A stretch of DNA of 64,000 nt from an uncultured Verrucomicrobiales bacterium (GTDB lineage: Bacteria > Verrucomicrobiota > Verrucomicrobiia > Limisphaerales > Palsa-1400): contig CAIYOY010000215.1 of NCBI GenBank assembly GCA_903927905.1, forward strand, positions 1 to 64,000. Reading direction: 5' to 3'. Below are positions 34,789-44,932 of this stretch, one piece after another. Every line of letters starts with the position of its first letter. Positions within the stretch are counted from its first letter, which is position 1. A model generated the notes under the pieces. It did not search any database, was not told the DNA's origin, and was given only the letters and a program-made list of their open reading frames with translations. A program made the translations under genes and the position numbers.

Positions 34789-36357
34789 TTACTGCGCCAA
34801 CTTCTGAACCATCTGCACGGCGGTTGGGTTCGTCAGCGCAATCACGATCTGCGGATATATTCCCAGCACAAACATAAGGGTGATGATGGGAATGACGGTG
34901 AATCGTTCGGTCCGTGTCAAATCAACGGCCCCTGAATTAGCAGAACTCGTCCCTCCGGGGAGAGGGCCGTGAAAGACGCGTTGAATCAGCGTCAGAATGA
35001 AGATAGCGGTCACCATCAGTCCTATGGTTGACACTGCGGCAGCAGCGGTGGCCAGCGGGAAGACACCTTTGAAGATCAGAAATTCACCGATGAATCCGTT
35101 CAGGCCAGGCAGGCCCAGCGAGGCGAACAGGGTGATGCCCATCAGGCCACAGAGGATGGGGGCGGTTTTGCGCAGGCCGCCGAAATCATCAATGGAACGC
35201 CGTCCGCTGCGTTGTTCAAGAATGCCGACAAAGTAAAACAGCGCGGCGGCGGTCAGGCCGTGGTTGAACATTTGCAGCATGACGCCGTTGAGCACGGCGG
35301 TTTTTTCGAGCGGGCCGTTGACGGAAGTCCCCGTCACTTGGGCGACCGCAAAAATACCGAGCAGGCAGTAGCCCAGATGATTGATGGAGGCGTAGGCGAC
35401 CATGCGTTTGAGGTCTTTTTGGGCGAAGGCGGCAAAGGCGGAGAAAACGATGGTGGCGACGGCGAGCCAAAGCAACGGCGTGAGCGCGGCGCGGGTTTGG
35501 TCGGGAAAGATCCGGAGCAGGATGCGCAGGAAACCATAGACGCCCATCTTCGACATCACCCCGGTGAGAACCATCGAAGTGCCGGTGGGAGCTTCGGCGT
35601 AAGCATCGGGCAGCCAGGTGTGAAAGGGAAGGAGCGGGACTTTGACGGCGAAACCGAGGAAGACGCCGAGAAAGAGAACGGTGCCCAGGATCTCCCTGGT
35701 TTTGAATAATCCGCCGCCGAGTTTGGCGAAGAGGATGGATTGGAGTTCGCCGTCGCGGGCCAGATCGGCGAGTTGAACGAAATCACAAATGCCGGTGGCC
35801 GACAAGATGGCGAGAAAGGCCAGCAGCATGGTCACACTGCCGACCAGGGTATATATGAAAAACTGCATGGCGGCGCGGGTGCGGTTCGGGCCGCCCCAAA
35901 GTTTGATGAGGAAAAACGCCGGGATGAGGCTCAATTCCCAAAAGATGAACCAGTGAAAAAAGTTGATCGCGGTGAAGGTCCCGAACAAGCCGGTTTCGAG
36001 CAGAAGCAGCAGCCCGAAATAAAGTTTTGGATTTTCGGTGATTTTCCACGAGGCCAGCATGGCAAAAGGGATGATAATGGCCGCCAGCAACACCATGAGC
36101 AGGCCGAGCGCATCCACGCCCAGATGAAACTCGATGCCCAAGGATGGCACCCAGACGGCGCGCTCGGCGAATTGCATCCGCCAATCGGCGGGATCATAAT
36201 GGCACCAAAGCCATCCGGTCAGCCCCAGGGTAAGCAGAGCGGTCGCGAGAGCAAATCGGCGGACGAATTTAATCTTTTCCGGCGGAATGAAGGAAAGCAG
36301 AGCGGCGCCGACGAGCGGCAGCAGCGTCAGGATGGAAAGCAGTGGCAATGAATTCAT
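34789..36357 (-). CDS. nuoM: NADH-quinone oxidoreductase subunit M
   Basis: FHWFIFWELSLIPAFFLIKLWGG, LLPFHTWLPDAYAEAPTGTSMVLTGVMSKMGVYG. Start MNSLPLLS chosen at 36357, just after nuoL. Confidence 0.92.
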   Translation of the reverse strand: MNSLPLLSILTLLPLVGAALLSFIPPEKIKFVRRFALATALLTLGLTGWLWCHYDPADWRMQFAERAVWVPSLGIEFHLGVDALGLLMVLLAAIIIPFAMLASWKITENPKLYFGLLLLLETGLFGTFTAINFFHWFIFWELSLIPAFFLIKLWGGPNRTRAAMQFFIYTLVGSVTMLLAFLAILSATGICDFVQLADLARDGELQSILFAKLGGGLFKTREILGTVLFLGVFLGFAVKVPLLPFHTWLPDAYAEAPTGTSMVLTGVMSKMGVYGFLRILLRIFPDQTRAALTPLLWLAVATIVFSAFAAFAQKDLKRMVAYASINHLGYCLLGIFAVAQVTGTSVNGPLEKTAVLNGVMLQMFNHGLTAAALFYFVGILEQRSGRRSIDDFGGLRKTAPILCGLMGITLFASLGLPGLNGFIGEFLIFKGVFPLATAAAAVSTIGLMVTAIFILTLIQRVFHGPLPGGTSSANSGAVDLTRTERFTVIPIITLMFVLGIYPQIVIALTNPTAVQMVQKLAQ

Positions 36358-38372
36358 GAGCACCCCCATAATAGTAACAACACCAGCAGGCAGAGCGCCG
36401 CGCCAATCACCCGGAGGTAACGCTGGACCTGGCCGTTTTGCCACAGGCCCAGCAACCGCGACGAACCGCGCACAGTTTGGCAGCCTTGGTCGAAACCTTG
36501 ATTGACACCTTGTTCATCCACGGCCCGGCTGAACACCGAAAGAGCAAGGACAACCCAGGCGATGGCACTGACGACTCCGCTCCAAATAACGCGATCAAGC
36601 CAGTCGGACAATTTGGCGAGGCTGCCATTCAGCCGCACGATGGTCGCAGCGTAAAGTTCATCAATGAAGAATTTTTGGCCAAGAAGATGATACAGGGCCG
36701 GGAAAGATTTTTCCAAGGGATCAAGCGCCTGGGAAGCAACTCGAGCGCGATAGATAAGGTAGCCGGAGCCAAGGCCGACAGACACCACGATGATCGAGAA
36801 AAGCATCAAACCGGCGGTGGCGGAAAAATTGGCCAACTGAAATTTCACTGGTTCGCCGGAGAGATAGCTTTCAAACCACGGCCAGGCCGGAGTGCCAATA
36901 AAGCCGAGGAGGACGGAGCACGCGGCCAGAATGACCAGCGGGATGGTCATCACCGGCGGACTTTCGTGCGGCGGGGCAGACTGGGAGGATGCTTTCTGGC
37001 CGAAGAAAACATAGTGCATTTGCCGTGTCATATAAAAGGCGGTGAGAAAAGCGCCGACGATGCCGAGAACAAACGGGACAATCGAAACGGGCCAGTGCCG
37101 GGCGGCGTGGAGAATGGCGTCCTTGCTCCAGAAACCGGAAAAGAACAACGGCACGCCGCACAGCGCCATCATGCCGACGGCATAAGCGGCAAAAGTGACG
37201 GGCATGTATTTCCGCAGCGCGCCCATCCGACGGATGTCCTGCTCGTCGTGGCAGCCGTGAATGACTGAACCGGCGCCAAGGAACAACAACGCTTTGAAGA
37301 ACGCGTGGGTGATGAGATGAAACATGCCCACCGCCACGCCACCGACTCCCAGCCCCATCATCATGTAACCGAGTTGCGAAACGGTGGAGTAAGCCAGGAT
37401 ACGTTTGATGTCGTTTTGGGCCACGGCGATCGAAGCCGCAAACACAGCGGTGATTGCGCCGATCCAGGTGATGACCTGCAACGGGACGGCTGGATGCAGC
37501 AGGCTGCCTCCGTCGCTCATCAGGGGAAAAACTCGCGCGACCAGAAAAACCCCCGCCGCCACCATGGTCGCAGCATGGATCAGCGCGCTGACCGGTGTCG
37601 GACCTTCCATCGCATCCGGCAGCCAGACGTGCAGCGGGAATTGCCCGGATTTTCCCATCGCCCCACAGAAGATGAGAATTCCAATAACGGAGGAGACGGC
37701 CATCCCGCCAATGGTGGTATGGGCCACAAGTTTGGCCAGCGCAGATTGTTCCAAGCAACCATTGCCGTTATCATAAAAGAGTAGCGTCCCGGTGTTGGCA
37801 TAAAGCCAGATCATGCCCAGGAACAGTCCGATGTCACCGAGCCGGGTGACGATGAACGCCTTTTTGGCCGCCGCCGCCGCGCTCGGTTTGTGATACCAAA
37901 ATCCGATTAAGAGATAAGAGGCAAGACCGACCAGTTCCCAACAGATAAAAAGCAGCAGCAAACTGTTGGCGATGACGATGCCCAGCATGGCCGCGGCAAA
38001 GAGCGACAAAAAGCAGAAGAAGCGGCCGAAGTTTTCGTCGTGCTCCATGTAGCCGAGGCTGTAAATAAAAATCAACAGCCCGACAAAGGTGACCATGACC
38101 AGCATCAGAACAGTCAGAGGATCCAGCACGATGCCAAGACGGACGGAGGTGTCCGCCAGATCAAACCAGCTAAAATTCAGCACCGAGCGGGACGCGTGGA
38201 AGGTGGCCATGAACGCGGAGCACGCCAGCAGGAAAGAAATGAACATGCTGCCGATGGCCAATGTAGCCGAGAGACGCCGGGAGCCGCGCGGCAGCAGCGC
38301 GGAGATTCCCGCCGCCAGGAGCGGCAGGACCGGGATGAGCCATAAAATTTTAAGAATGAAGGGCATGGTCAA
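36354..38372 (-). CDS. nuoL: NADH-quinone oxidoreductase subunit L
   Basis: CWELVGLASYLLIGFWYHKPSAAAAAKKAFIVTRLGDIGLFLG, FPLHVWLPDAMEGPTPVSALIHAATMVAAGVFLVAR. Confidence 0.95.
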   Translation of the reverse strand: MTMPFILKILWLIPVLPLLAAGISALLPRGSRRLSATLAIGSMFISFLLACSAFMATFHASRSVLNFSWFDLADTSVRLGIVLDPLTVLMLVMVTFVGLLIFIYSLGYMEHDENFGRFFCFLSLFAAAMLGIVIANSLLLLFICWELVGLASYLLIGFWYHKPSAAAAAKKAFIVTRLGDIGLFLGMIWLYANTGTLLFYDNGNGCLEQSALAKLVAHTTIGGMAVSSVIGILIFCGAMGKSGQFPLHVWLPDAMEGPTPVSALIHAATMVAAGVFLVARVFPLMSDGGSLLHPAVPLQVITWIGAITAVFAASIAVAQNDIKRILAYSTVSQLGYMMMGLGVGGVAVGMFHLITHAFFKALLFLGAGSVIHGCHDEQDIRRMGALRKYMPVTFAAYAVGMMALCGVPLFFSGFWSKDAILHAARHWPVSIVPFVLGIVGAFLTAFYMTRQMHYVFFGQKASSQSAPPHESPPVMTIPLVILAACSVLLGFIGTPAWPWFESYLSGEPVKFQLANFSATAGLMLFSIIVVSVGLGSGYLIYRARVASQALDPLEKSFPALYHLLGQKFFIDELYAATIVRLNGSLAKLSDWLDRVIWSGVVSAIAWVVLALSVFSRAVDEQGVNQGFDQGCQTVRGSSRLLGLWQNGQVQRYLRVIGAALCLLVLLLLWGCS

Positions 38373-38680
38373 CCTTTGAGCGTGTCAAGTTTCTCCAGTT
38401 GGGTGGTTTTGCGGTGACGATAGACCGCGATGATGAGCGCCAGACCGACGGCGGCTTCGGCGGCGGCAATGGCGATGGAAAACATCACCGCCATGATGCC
38501 GGTCGGGGCGGCGCCGCTGACGCCGTAGCGCCAGAAGGCGATGAAGTTCAAATTAGCGGCGTTCAGCATGAATTCGATGCCGACCAGCACAATCACGGCA
38601 TTGCGGCGAGTGACCACGCCAGCGAAACCGATGGCAAAAAGCAGCGTCGAAAGAAAAAGATATTGGGAGAGCGGTGTCAT
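38369..38680 (-). CDS. nuoK: NADH-quinone oxidoreductase subunit K
   Basis: IGFAGVVTRRNAVIVLVGIEFMLNAANLNFIAF...AEAAVGLALIIAVYR. Confidence 0.95.
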   Translation of the reverse strand: MTPLSQYLFLSTLLFAIGFAGVVTRRNAVIVLVGIEFMLNAANLNFIAFWRYGVSGAAPTGIMAVMFSIAIAAAEAAVGLALIIAVYRHRKTTQLEKLDTLKG

Positions 38681-39255
38681 GGTTGCACCTCCGCGACCAG
38701 TTCCTCGGTGGTGGGTTGCTTTCGGATTTCGGATTTCGGATTTCGGATTTCAGATTCTTCCGGCTCACGCAGGGCGATAACGGCGGCCCCAATCAGCGCG
38801 ACGGTCAAGAGCAGCCCCATGGTTTCGAGCGGAAAAAGATACCGCGTCATCAACTCTTCTCCGATTAATTTGACCGGAGCGACAGTCATCTTCGGCGCGA
38901 TCTTCTCACCAAACGAACTCGAGCAAACCGGAACAGCGATGACAAAAGCGACCAGGACGGCGATAGCCAGGCCAGTCAACCAGTGCGGCGACGCCAGCTC
39001 GACTCCGGGTTGAATGTCACTGCCCCGGGTCAGCAGGACGGCGAAGATCACGAGGATGGAAATGGCACCGACGTAAATGAGCAATTGGGCAAAACTGATG
39101 AATTCGGCATCAAGTTGGAAATAAATCACCGCCAGCCCGGCAAAAGCCGCCGCCGCCGCCAGCGCGCAATGCACCGGGTTGCGCAAGCGCATGGCGGCAG
39201 TCGCGGTCGCGAGCACACCGACCGCAAAAATATAAAATGAAATATTATTCGGCAT
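38677..39255 (-). CDS. nuoJ: NADH-quinone oxidoreductase subunit J
   Basis: FQLDAEFISFAQLLIYVGAISILVIFAVLLTR. Confidence 0.92.
   Translation of the reverse strand: MPNNISFYIFAVGVLATATAAMRLRNPVHCALAAAAAFAGLAVIYFQLDAEFISFAQLLIYVGAISILVIFAVLLTRGSDIQPGVELASPHWLTGLAIAVLVAFVIAVPVCSSSFGEKIAPKMTVAPVKLIGEELMTRYLFPLETMGLLLTVALIGAAVIALREPEESEIRNPKSEIRKQPTTEELVAEVQP
38721..38757. repeat. 7-bp tandem repeat (ttcggat)n inside the nuoJ 3' end
   Basis: ttcggatttcggatttcggatttcggatttcagattc; encodes SEIRNPKSEIR on the minus strand. Confidence 0.8.
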
Positions 39256-40426
39256 ACTGGTAAATGCGGGTGGGCCGGTTCGGGCTCAAGGCGCGGCCAA
39301 AATAAACGTAAGCTGGAACAATCATGGCGGCGGAGATCAGCCAGCGCAGCGACTGATCCAGGCCCGCTCCGAGGCTGGTAAAATGCCAGACGACGGCAAC
39401 GAGCAAATTGACCAGGGTCAGCGGCACCAGAAAACGCCAGGAAAAATTGAGCAACTGGTCAAAACGCAGGCGCGGGACAGTGCCGCGCACCCAAATGAAC
39501 ACCGCGATAATGGCGGCAAATTTGACAAAGAAACAAAACCACGAGGGCAGAAACTCCAAAACTTGCAAAGGCGCATGCCAGCCGCCGAGGAACAATGTCA
39601 CCGAAAGTGCGGTGACAGCGAACAAGCCGAGGTATTCGCCAAGGAAGAAAAGGGCATATTTAAAACCGGAATATTCCGTAAGAAAACCGGCGATGATTTC
39701 CGATTCACCTTCCGGCAGATCGAACGGGGAACGGTTGGATTCAGCCGTGGCGGCAATGAGGAAAAGAAAGAAACCAGCAAATCCCCAAGGCGTAAAAACA
39801 TTCCACTGCGCCACGCCGAAAGCATAACCAGATTGCGCCTCGACAATTTTATTTAAGTTCAACGACCCGGAAAGCATGATCACCGGGATGGTGGCCAGGA
39901 CCAGCGGAACTTCGTAACTGATCATTTGCGCGATCGCGCGCATCGCGCCAACGAGCGAATACTTGTTGCGGCTCGACCATCCGGCCATGAAGACTGCCAG
40001 TTCGGAAGCGCCTCCCACGGCAAAAAAGAAGAGCACGCCGGCATCAAGATCAATGGCGCTCATCTCGCGGCCAAAAGGAATCACGGAAAACGCCAGCCAG
40101 ATGGGGACGGTCAAAACCAACGGTGCGAGGTAATGGACAACTTTGTCGGCAGCAAACGGGACGATGTCTTCCTTGGTCAGCATTTTAATGGCATCCGCCA
40201 TGGGCTGAAGCAAACCACAAGGACCAACGCGGTTGGGGCCATAACGGTTTTGGATGCGGCCCAGTCCTTTGCGTTCAAGAATGGTGGTCAGCGCAAAACA
40301 GGTTCCAAAAACGGCAATGATGGCAATGATGTCGAGCACGATGGAAACCAATGACTGCACCCCGCCTGGAAGCTGGGAAAGCAGCCAGTATTTTGCATAA
40401 ACAAAAATTTGATCCAGGTTGTTCAT
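39245..40426 (-). CDS. nuoH: NADH-quinone oxidoreductase subunit H
   Basis: ERKGLGRIQNRYGPNRVGPCGLLQPMADAIKMLTKEDIVP, NRSPFDLPEGESEIIAGFLTEYSGFKYALFFLGEY. Confidence 0.95.
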   Translation of the reverse strand: MNNLDQIFVYAKYWLLSQLPGGVQSLVSIVLDIIAIIAVFGTCFALTTILERKGLGRIQNRYGPNRVGPCGLLQPMADAIKMLTKEDIVPFAADKVVHYLAPLVLTVPIWLAFSVIPFGREMSAIDLDAGVLFFFAVGGASELAVFMAGWSSRNKYSLVGAMRAIAQMISYEVPLVLATIPVIMLSGSLNLNKIVEAQSGYAFGVAQWNVFTPWGFAGFFLFLIAATAESNRSPFDLPEGESEIIAGFLTEYSGFKYALFFLGEYLGLFAVTALSVTLFLGGWHAPLQVLEFLPSWFCFFVKFAAIIAVFIWVRGTVPRLRFDQLLNFSWRFLVPLTLVNLLVAVVWHFTSLGAGLDQSLRWLISAAMIVPAYVYFGRALSPNRPTRIYQYAE

Positions 40427-41034
40427 GCTGCGACCTCCACCTGCTTCGCACTGGCTTCAGAACTCTTGATCGCTGCCGCTGCTTTGGCGGCCACCGCCGC
40501 TTTGGCTTTGGCTTCAGCCTTGCGTTTGTCCTCATCACGCCGCGCGTCAATGTCACCGGCATCGGAGGGATGTATGGCGTGGAAATATCCGTTGGCTTTG
40601 GCCAGATCTTCTTTATGAAGCAGCAAGCCGCTGAAACGATTCTGCGTGCTGAGTGCAAACACCTGATCCATCATGATCGAGTCGAATGGACAGACCTCCG
40701 CACAGATGCCGCAGGCCATGCAGACCGAAATATCAATATCGAACACCCTGGGCTGGAATTGCATACGGCCAAGATAATCCGACTTTTTGACCGTATCTTT
40801 GACGATGTATATGCATTGCGCCGGACATTCCATCTCGCAGATGCCGCAAGCGGTGCAGCGCAAATGCTCCATGTCGCCGTCGTAAACCAGCAGCGGAATG
40901 GTGCGCGCGTTTTCGTGCGGGGCCAGTTGCTGCTCGGGATATTGCACCGTCGTAAGCCGCTCCCGGCTGACATAGCTGCCGAAAAAGTTTCGCGCCGTCT
41001 CCACCATTCCCTTGATGATGCCTGATCCTAGCAT
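40423..41034 (-). CDS. nuoI: NADH-quinone oxidoreductase subunit I
   Basis: CTACGICEMECPAQCI and CMACGICAEVCPFDSI 4Fe-4S motifs. Confidence 0.95.
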   Translation of the reverse strand: MLGSGIIKGMVETARNFFGSYVSRERLTTVQYPEQQLAPHENARTIPLLVYDGDMEHLRCTACGICEMECPAQCIYIVKDTVKKSDYLGRMQFQPRVFDIDISVCMACGICAEVCPFDSIMMDQVFALSTQNRFSGLLLHKEDLAKANGYFHAIHPSDAGDIDARRDEDKRKAEAKAKAAVAAKAAAAIKSSEASAKQVEVAA

Positions 41035-41080
41035 AATGGTGTTTGAATTTTAGTGCTTGGAATTTGGAATTTGGAATTTT

Positions 41081-42304
41081 TCATCGATCCACCTCCCCCA
41101 GGACAATATCCACACTGCCCAGGATGATGACCACGTCGGCGATGGTGTGCCCGAGGCACATGTCTTCGAGAACGGTCAGGTTGATAAGACTCGGCGGACG
41201 GATGCGAAAACGATACGGATTCGGCGACCCATCACTCACCACGTAAAATCCCAGCTCGCCCTTGGGTGCTTCGATGCGGCCATAGGCTTCACCGGCTTTG
41301 GGACGCAAGCCGCGTTGTTTGGCCTTCGGATCCACGATCGGCCCGGCCGGGATGGTGTCAAGGGCTTGTTTGAGAATGCTGAGAGATTCCCGCATCTCCA
41401 GCAGGCGAATCATGTAACGATCAAAAACATCCCCATGCTGGCCGAGCGGAATGCGGAAATTGAAGCGCGGATAAATACTGTATTTATCCACTTTGCGAAG
41501 GTCGTAGCCAACCCCGCTGGCGCGAAGCATCGGCCCCGTGACCCCGGCATTGACCGCCAGTTCCTTCGACAACACACCGATCCCCTGCGAGCGCACGAGA
41601 AGAATTTCATTCCCAGTGAGCAGCGCTTCAAATTCATCAAGAAATCTTGGAAATTCCGCGACAACTTGTTTGGCCTCTTCGATCCAGCCATCCGGCAGAT
41701 CGCAACGAACGCCGCCGAAACGCATGTAATTGCACATCATGCGCGCGCCGCTGAGGGATTCAAAGAGGTCGAGAATTTTTTCGCGCTCCCGGAAGGCATA
41801 CATCAACGGAGTCCCCAGCGCGCCCATGTCCTGCAAAAGAAAACCAACCAGACAGGCGTGATTGAAAAGGCGCGTCAACTCGCCAACGATCACGCGGATG
41901 TATTCGGCGCGTTCCGGCGGTTGAAAGCCGGTGAGCTTTTCGACGGTCATGACATAAGCCCAGTTGTTGGTCATCGAGCAGATGTAATCGAGCCGGTCGG
42001 TGTAAGGGATGGCGGCGAGATAACTGTTTTTCTCGGCGATTTTTTCATGGTTGCGGTGGAGATACCCGAAGACCGGTTTAAGCCGGACAACTTCTTCCCC
42101 GTCAAGCACAACATCCATCCGAAAAACTCCGTGGGTTGAAGGATGATGCGGCCCAAGGGCAACTTCCAGCAGATCATGATCCGGAAGGCCCCCTGCCCTG
42201 TCGTCCGTAGGCCCGGCAAAGGAGGACCTGTCCTCCGCCAACCGCCAAATTGTCCCGGAAGGCGGCGCTTCGTGCATCACCGGTGGTTCAGCAAGGGCCG
42301 TCAT
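41081..42304 (-). CDS. nuoD: NADH-quinone oxidoreductase subunit D
   Basis: [73 protein letters not shown]. Confidence 0.95.
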   Translation of the reverse strand: MTALAEPPVMHEAPPSGTIWRLAEDRSSFAGPTDDRAGGLPDHDLLEVALGPHHPSTHGVFRMDVVLDGEEVVRLKPVFGYLHRNHEKIAEKNSYLAAIPYTDRLDYICSMTNNWAYVMTVEKLTGFQPPERAEYIRVIVGELTRLFNHACLVGFLLQDMGALGTPLMYAFREREKILDLFESLSGARMMCNYMRFGGVRCDLPDGWIEEAKQVVAEFPRFLDEFEALLTGNEILLVRSQGIGVLSKELAVNAGVTGPMLRASGVGYDLRKVDKYSIYPRFNFRIPLGQHGDVFDRYMIRLLEMRESLSILKQALDTIPAGPIVDPKAKQRGLRPKAGEAYGRIEAPKGELGFYVVSDGSPNPYRFRIRPPSLINLTVLEDMCLGHTIADVVIILGSVDIVLGEVDR

Positions 42305-42936
42305 ACGGTTGCCTCCTGTGCGTAGTGGCGCTGCGCCTTTTCCAGCACATCATCGTGCGGTGTGGGCTCGTATTCGTAGTCATCCGGCTCAACATAATCT
42401 TTGCGCATGGGATGATCTTTGAATCCGTCCCACATGAGGATGCGGCGCAAGTCGGGATGACCGTCGAAAACGATTCCGAAGAGATCAAAAATTTCGCGCT
42501 CCTGAAATTCACAACTCCGCCAGACCGGTGTCAGCGATGGCAAATGATTGTTCTGGCCGCGATCACCCGTGCGCAGGCGAAGCACGAGCGGGCCGGTGGA
42601 AAGACTCATCGAATAGAGGTGATAAACGGTTTCGAGAAAAGCGGGGGTTTTCTTCTCGGTAATTTCCTCCACCTCTTTCTCCACGCCATCCACCATTTTC
42701 TTCACTTTATTTTTTTCCTTGATGACCCGTTCAGGCCAGTCAATGCCGGTCGCGTTGGAAGCAAAATCAAAGGCCAATTCCTCGGCATCGCGCAAAAATG
42801 TCGTCGCGGCCAAAGCGTGATCACTATCAATCAAAATCGAAGCGGGGCCACCTGGGCTGCCGTTCGGCACCAGCTCGATTTGCGCGCCAGGCACGTTTTG
42901 CTCGATCAGGCTTTTGATTTGTTCGGGTGTTTGCAT
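42301..42936 (-). CDS. nuoC: NADH-quinone oxidoreductase subunit C
   Basis: [35 protein letters not shown]. Confidence 0.93.
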   Translation of the reverse strand: MQTPEQIKSLIEQNVPGAQIELVPNGSPGGPASILIDSDHALAATTFLRDAEELAFDFASNATGIDWPERVIKEKNKVKKMVDGVEKEVEEITEKKTPAFLETVYHLYSMSLSTGPLVLRLRTGDRGQNNHLPSLTPVWRSCEFQEREIFDLFGIVFDGHPDLRRILMWDGFKDHPMRKDYVEPDDYEYEPTPHDDVLEKAQRHYAQEATV

Positions 42937-43553
42937 TATTTCTCAAGCAGCACGGCTGCGGGGTGAAACAGGGCGGGATTTTTGTCGGGTACAAGGTCAT
43001 GCTCGCCAAATTCCGGAATTGGAAACTCGCTGGGCGCATCAGGGCGAATGTGACGCGGACGATTGGCTCCGCGCAGCGTGTCGCCTTCGATCTTTTTCTG
43101 CAAAGCCATCAGCGCATCCAACAAGGCTTCGGGACGCGGCGGACAGCCGGGAATAAAAATATCCACGGGAATAAAACGGTCAATCCCCTTGAGCACATTG
43201 TAGCCCTGCTTGAACGGCCCGCCGGAAATGGCACAAGCCCCCATGGCAATGACGTATTTCGGCTCCGGCATTTGATTATAAAGACGGACGACTTGCGGCG
43301 CCATTTTTTTGGTGACCGTCCCCGCGACAATCATCAGATCGGCCTGACGCGGCGAGGGCCGGAAGACTTCCGCGCCAAATCGGGCAATATCAAAACGCGC
43401 CATGGAGGCGGCAATCATTTCAATGGCGCAACAGGCCAAACCGAATTGCAGCGGCCAGATGGAATTTTTTCGGCCCCAGTTGTAAAGTTCCCCCATGGAC
43501 GTGATGACCACGCCTTGCTTTTCCAATTCTTTGCGCGCGATTTCGTCAGTCAT
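42936..43553 (-). CDS. nuoB: NADH-quinone oxidoreductase subunit B
   Basis: [75 protein letters not shown]. Confidence 0.95.
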   Translation of the reverse strand: MTDEIARKELEKQGVVITSMGELYNWGRKNSIWPLQFGLACCAIEMIAASMARFDIARFGAEVFRPSPRQADLMIVAGTVTKKMAPQVVRLYNQMPEPKYVIAMGACAISGGPFKQGYNVLKGIDRFIPVDIFIPGCPPRPEALLDALMALQKKIEGDTLRGANRPRHIRPDAPSEFPIPEFGEHDLVPDKNPALFHPAAVLLEK

Positions 43554-43989
43554 ATTGATGCCATTTCAAAATGCCCTTCCAGCAGGCCCAAGCCAGGCCT
43601 TCGACCAGCAAGAGGATAAAAATCAACATCGCCACGGAAGCGCCAATTGACAACTCTTTGAACGCGACGGCAAAAGGCAGAAGAAACAAAACCTCCACAT
43701 CGAAGACGAGAAAGACAATGGCGTAGAGATAATATTCGGCCTTGAATTGGATCCACCCGATCGGCTGGGTGTCGAGCCCACATTCATAAACCGCATTCTT
43801 GCTGGGGCCGGGCTTGTGCGGGGAAAAAAGCCTGGCCCAAAGCCACGCGATACCCAGCGGAGTCAGCGCGAAAATCACCGCAGCGGCGGCGAAAACGGCT
43901 AGAAATATTTGCGTGTCATTCACTTTGTGTCGCACAGCTTTTTTGCTGTGGCGATAGAATGAGGGAATGGGTTCAAGCAAACTCCACAT
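43546..43989 (-). CDS. nuoA: NADH-quinone oxidoreductase subunit A (start uncertain)
   Basis: [45 protein letters not shown]. Confidence 0.9.
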   Translation of the reverse strand: MWSLLEPIPSFYRHSKKAVRHKVNDTQIFLAVFAAAAVIFALTPLGIAWLWARLFSPHKPGPSKNAVYECGLDTQPIGWIQFKAEYYLYAIVFLVFDVEVLFLLPFAVAFKELSIGASVAMLIFILLLVEGLAWACWKGILKWHQYD

Positions 43990-44125
43990 ATCTTGTCAAA
44001 AGCTTCGCGGTTTTTGTGGAGTCGAATTTGCCTGTCGAAGCCCTGATGAAACTTGAATTCATGTTGCGCAAAAAATGTTTGACCCAAATCAAAGCAATCT
44101 CATTGGGACTATCGTCTTTAACCAC

Positions 44126-44728
44126 ATGAAACGAACCATCACTTATTTCAGCCTTTTCCTCGGCGTATGTGTCTTGACCGCCGCCACCCCGCAATGGAAA
44201 CCCCTGTGGGACGGAAAAACTTTAACCGGCTGGCACATCATCGGCAAAGGGCAATGGACCGTCGAGGACGGCGCGATTCATGGCACCCACCCAAAGACGG
44301 AAAAAGAATTCGGCCACCTGGTCACGGACAAGATTTATAAAGATTTTACCGTGCGGATGAAATTCAAGGCGCTCAAAGGCAACAGCGGCCTCTATTTTCG
44401 CATCGAGGAAAAAGGCCACAGCGGCGTGACCGGTTTTCAGGCGGAAATTGACGAGATCAAGGATGTCGGCGGACTTTATGACACCAATGGCCGCTCGTGG
44501 GTATCCAAGCCCACGCCAGAGCAGGTCAAGACCTGGTTCAAGCCGGGCGAATGGAACGATATGTGTGTGAACGCACATGGCGGCCATATCATCGTGACGG
44601 TCAACGGCATCAAAACTGCGGAACTCAAGGACGACCCAGGCCGCGCGGAAGGCCGGATCGCATTGCAAATCCACGCCAATCTCGATTGTGATATGTGGTT
44701 CAAGGACCTCGAAATTCAGGCGGAATGA
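44126..44728 (+). CDS. Secreted DUF1080 (3-keto-disaccharide hydrolase-like) protein
   Basis: Signal peptide, then WKPLWDGKTLTGWHIIGKGQWTVEDGAIHG...GLYFRIEEKGHSGVTGFQAEID. Start set at MKRTITY. Confidence 0.85.
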   Translation: MKRTITYFSLFLGVCVLTAATPQWKPLWDGKTLTGWHIIGKGQWTVEDGAIHGTHPKTEKEFGHLVTDKIYKDFTVRMKFKALKGNSGLYFRIEEKGHSGVTGFQAEIDEIKDVGGLYDTNGRSWVSKPTPEQVKTWFKPGEWNDMCVNAHGGHIIVTVNGIKTAELKDDPGRAEGRIALQIHANLDCDMWFKDLEIQAE

Positions 44729-44932
44729 AAATGAAAAGCAATTGGGCCATCGCCGCTGCCCGGCCGGGTGGCAAAAAATGATGATAGTATGCGACACGCA
44801 AAACAGATTGGCTCAATTCGGCAGCTCGTGAACAAGCAAATTTGCATTGCAATTCGAATTAACGAGGTGTAGGGCTAGCAGTATTCACTGGACGGCAAAC
44901 CCCGTCCGCTCACAGCAAATAATAATCCCGAA

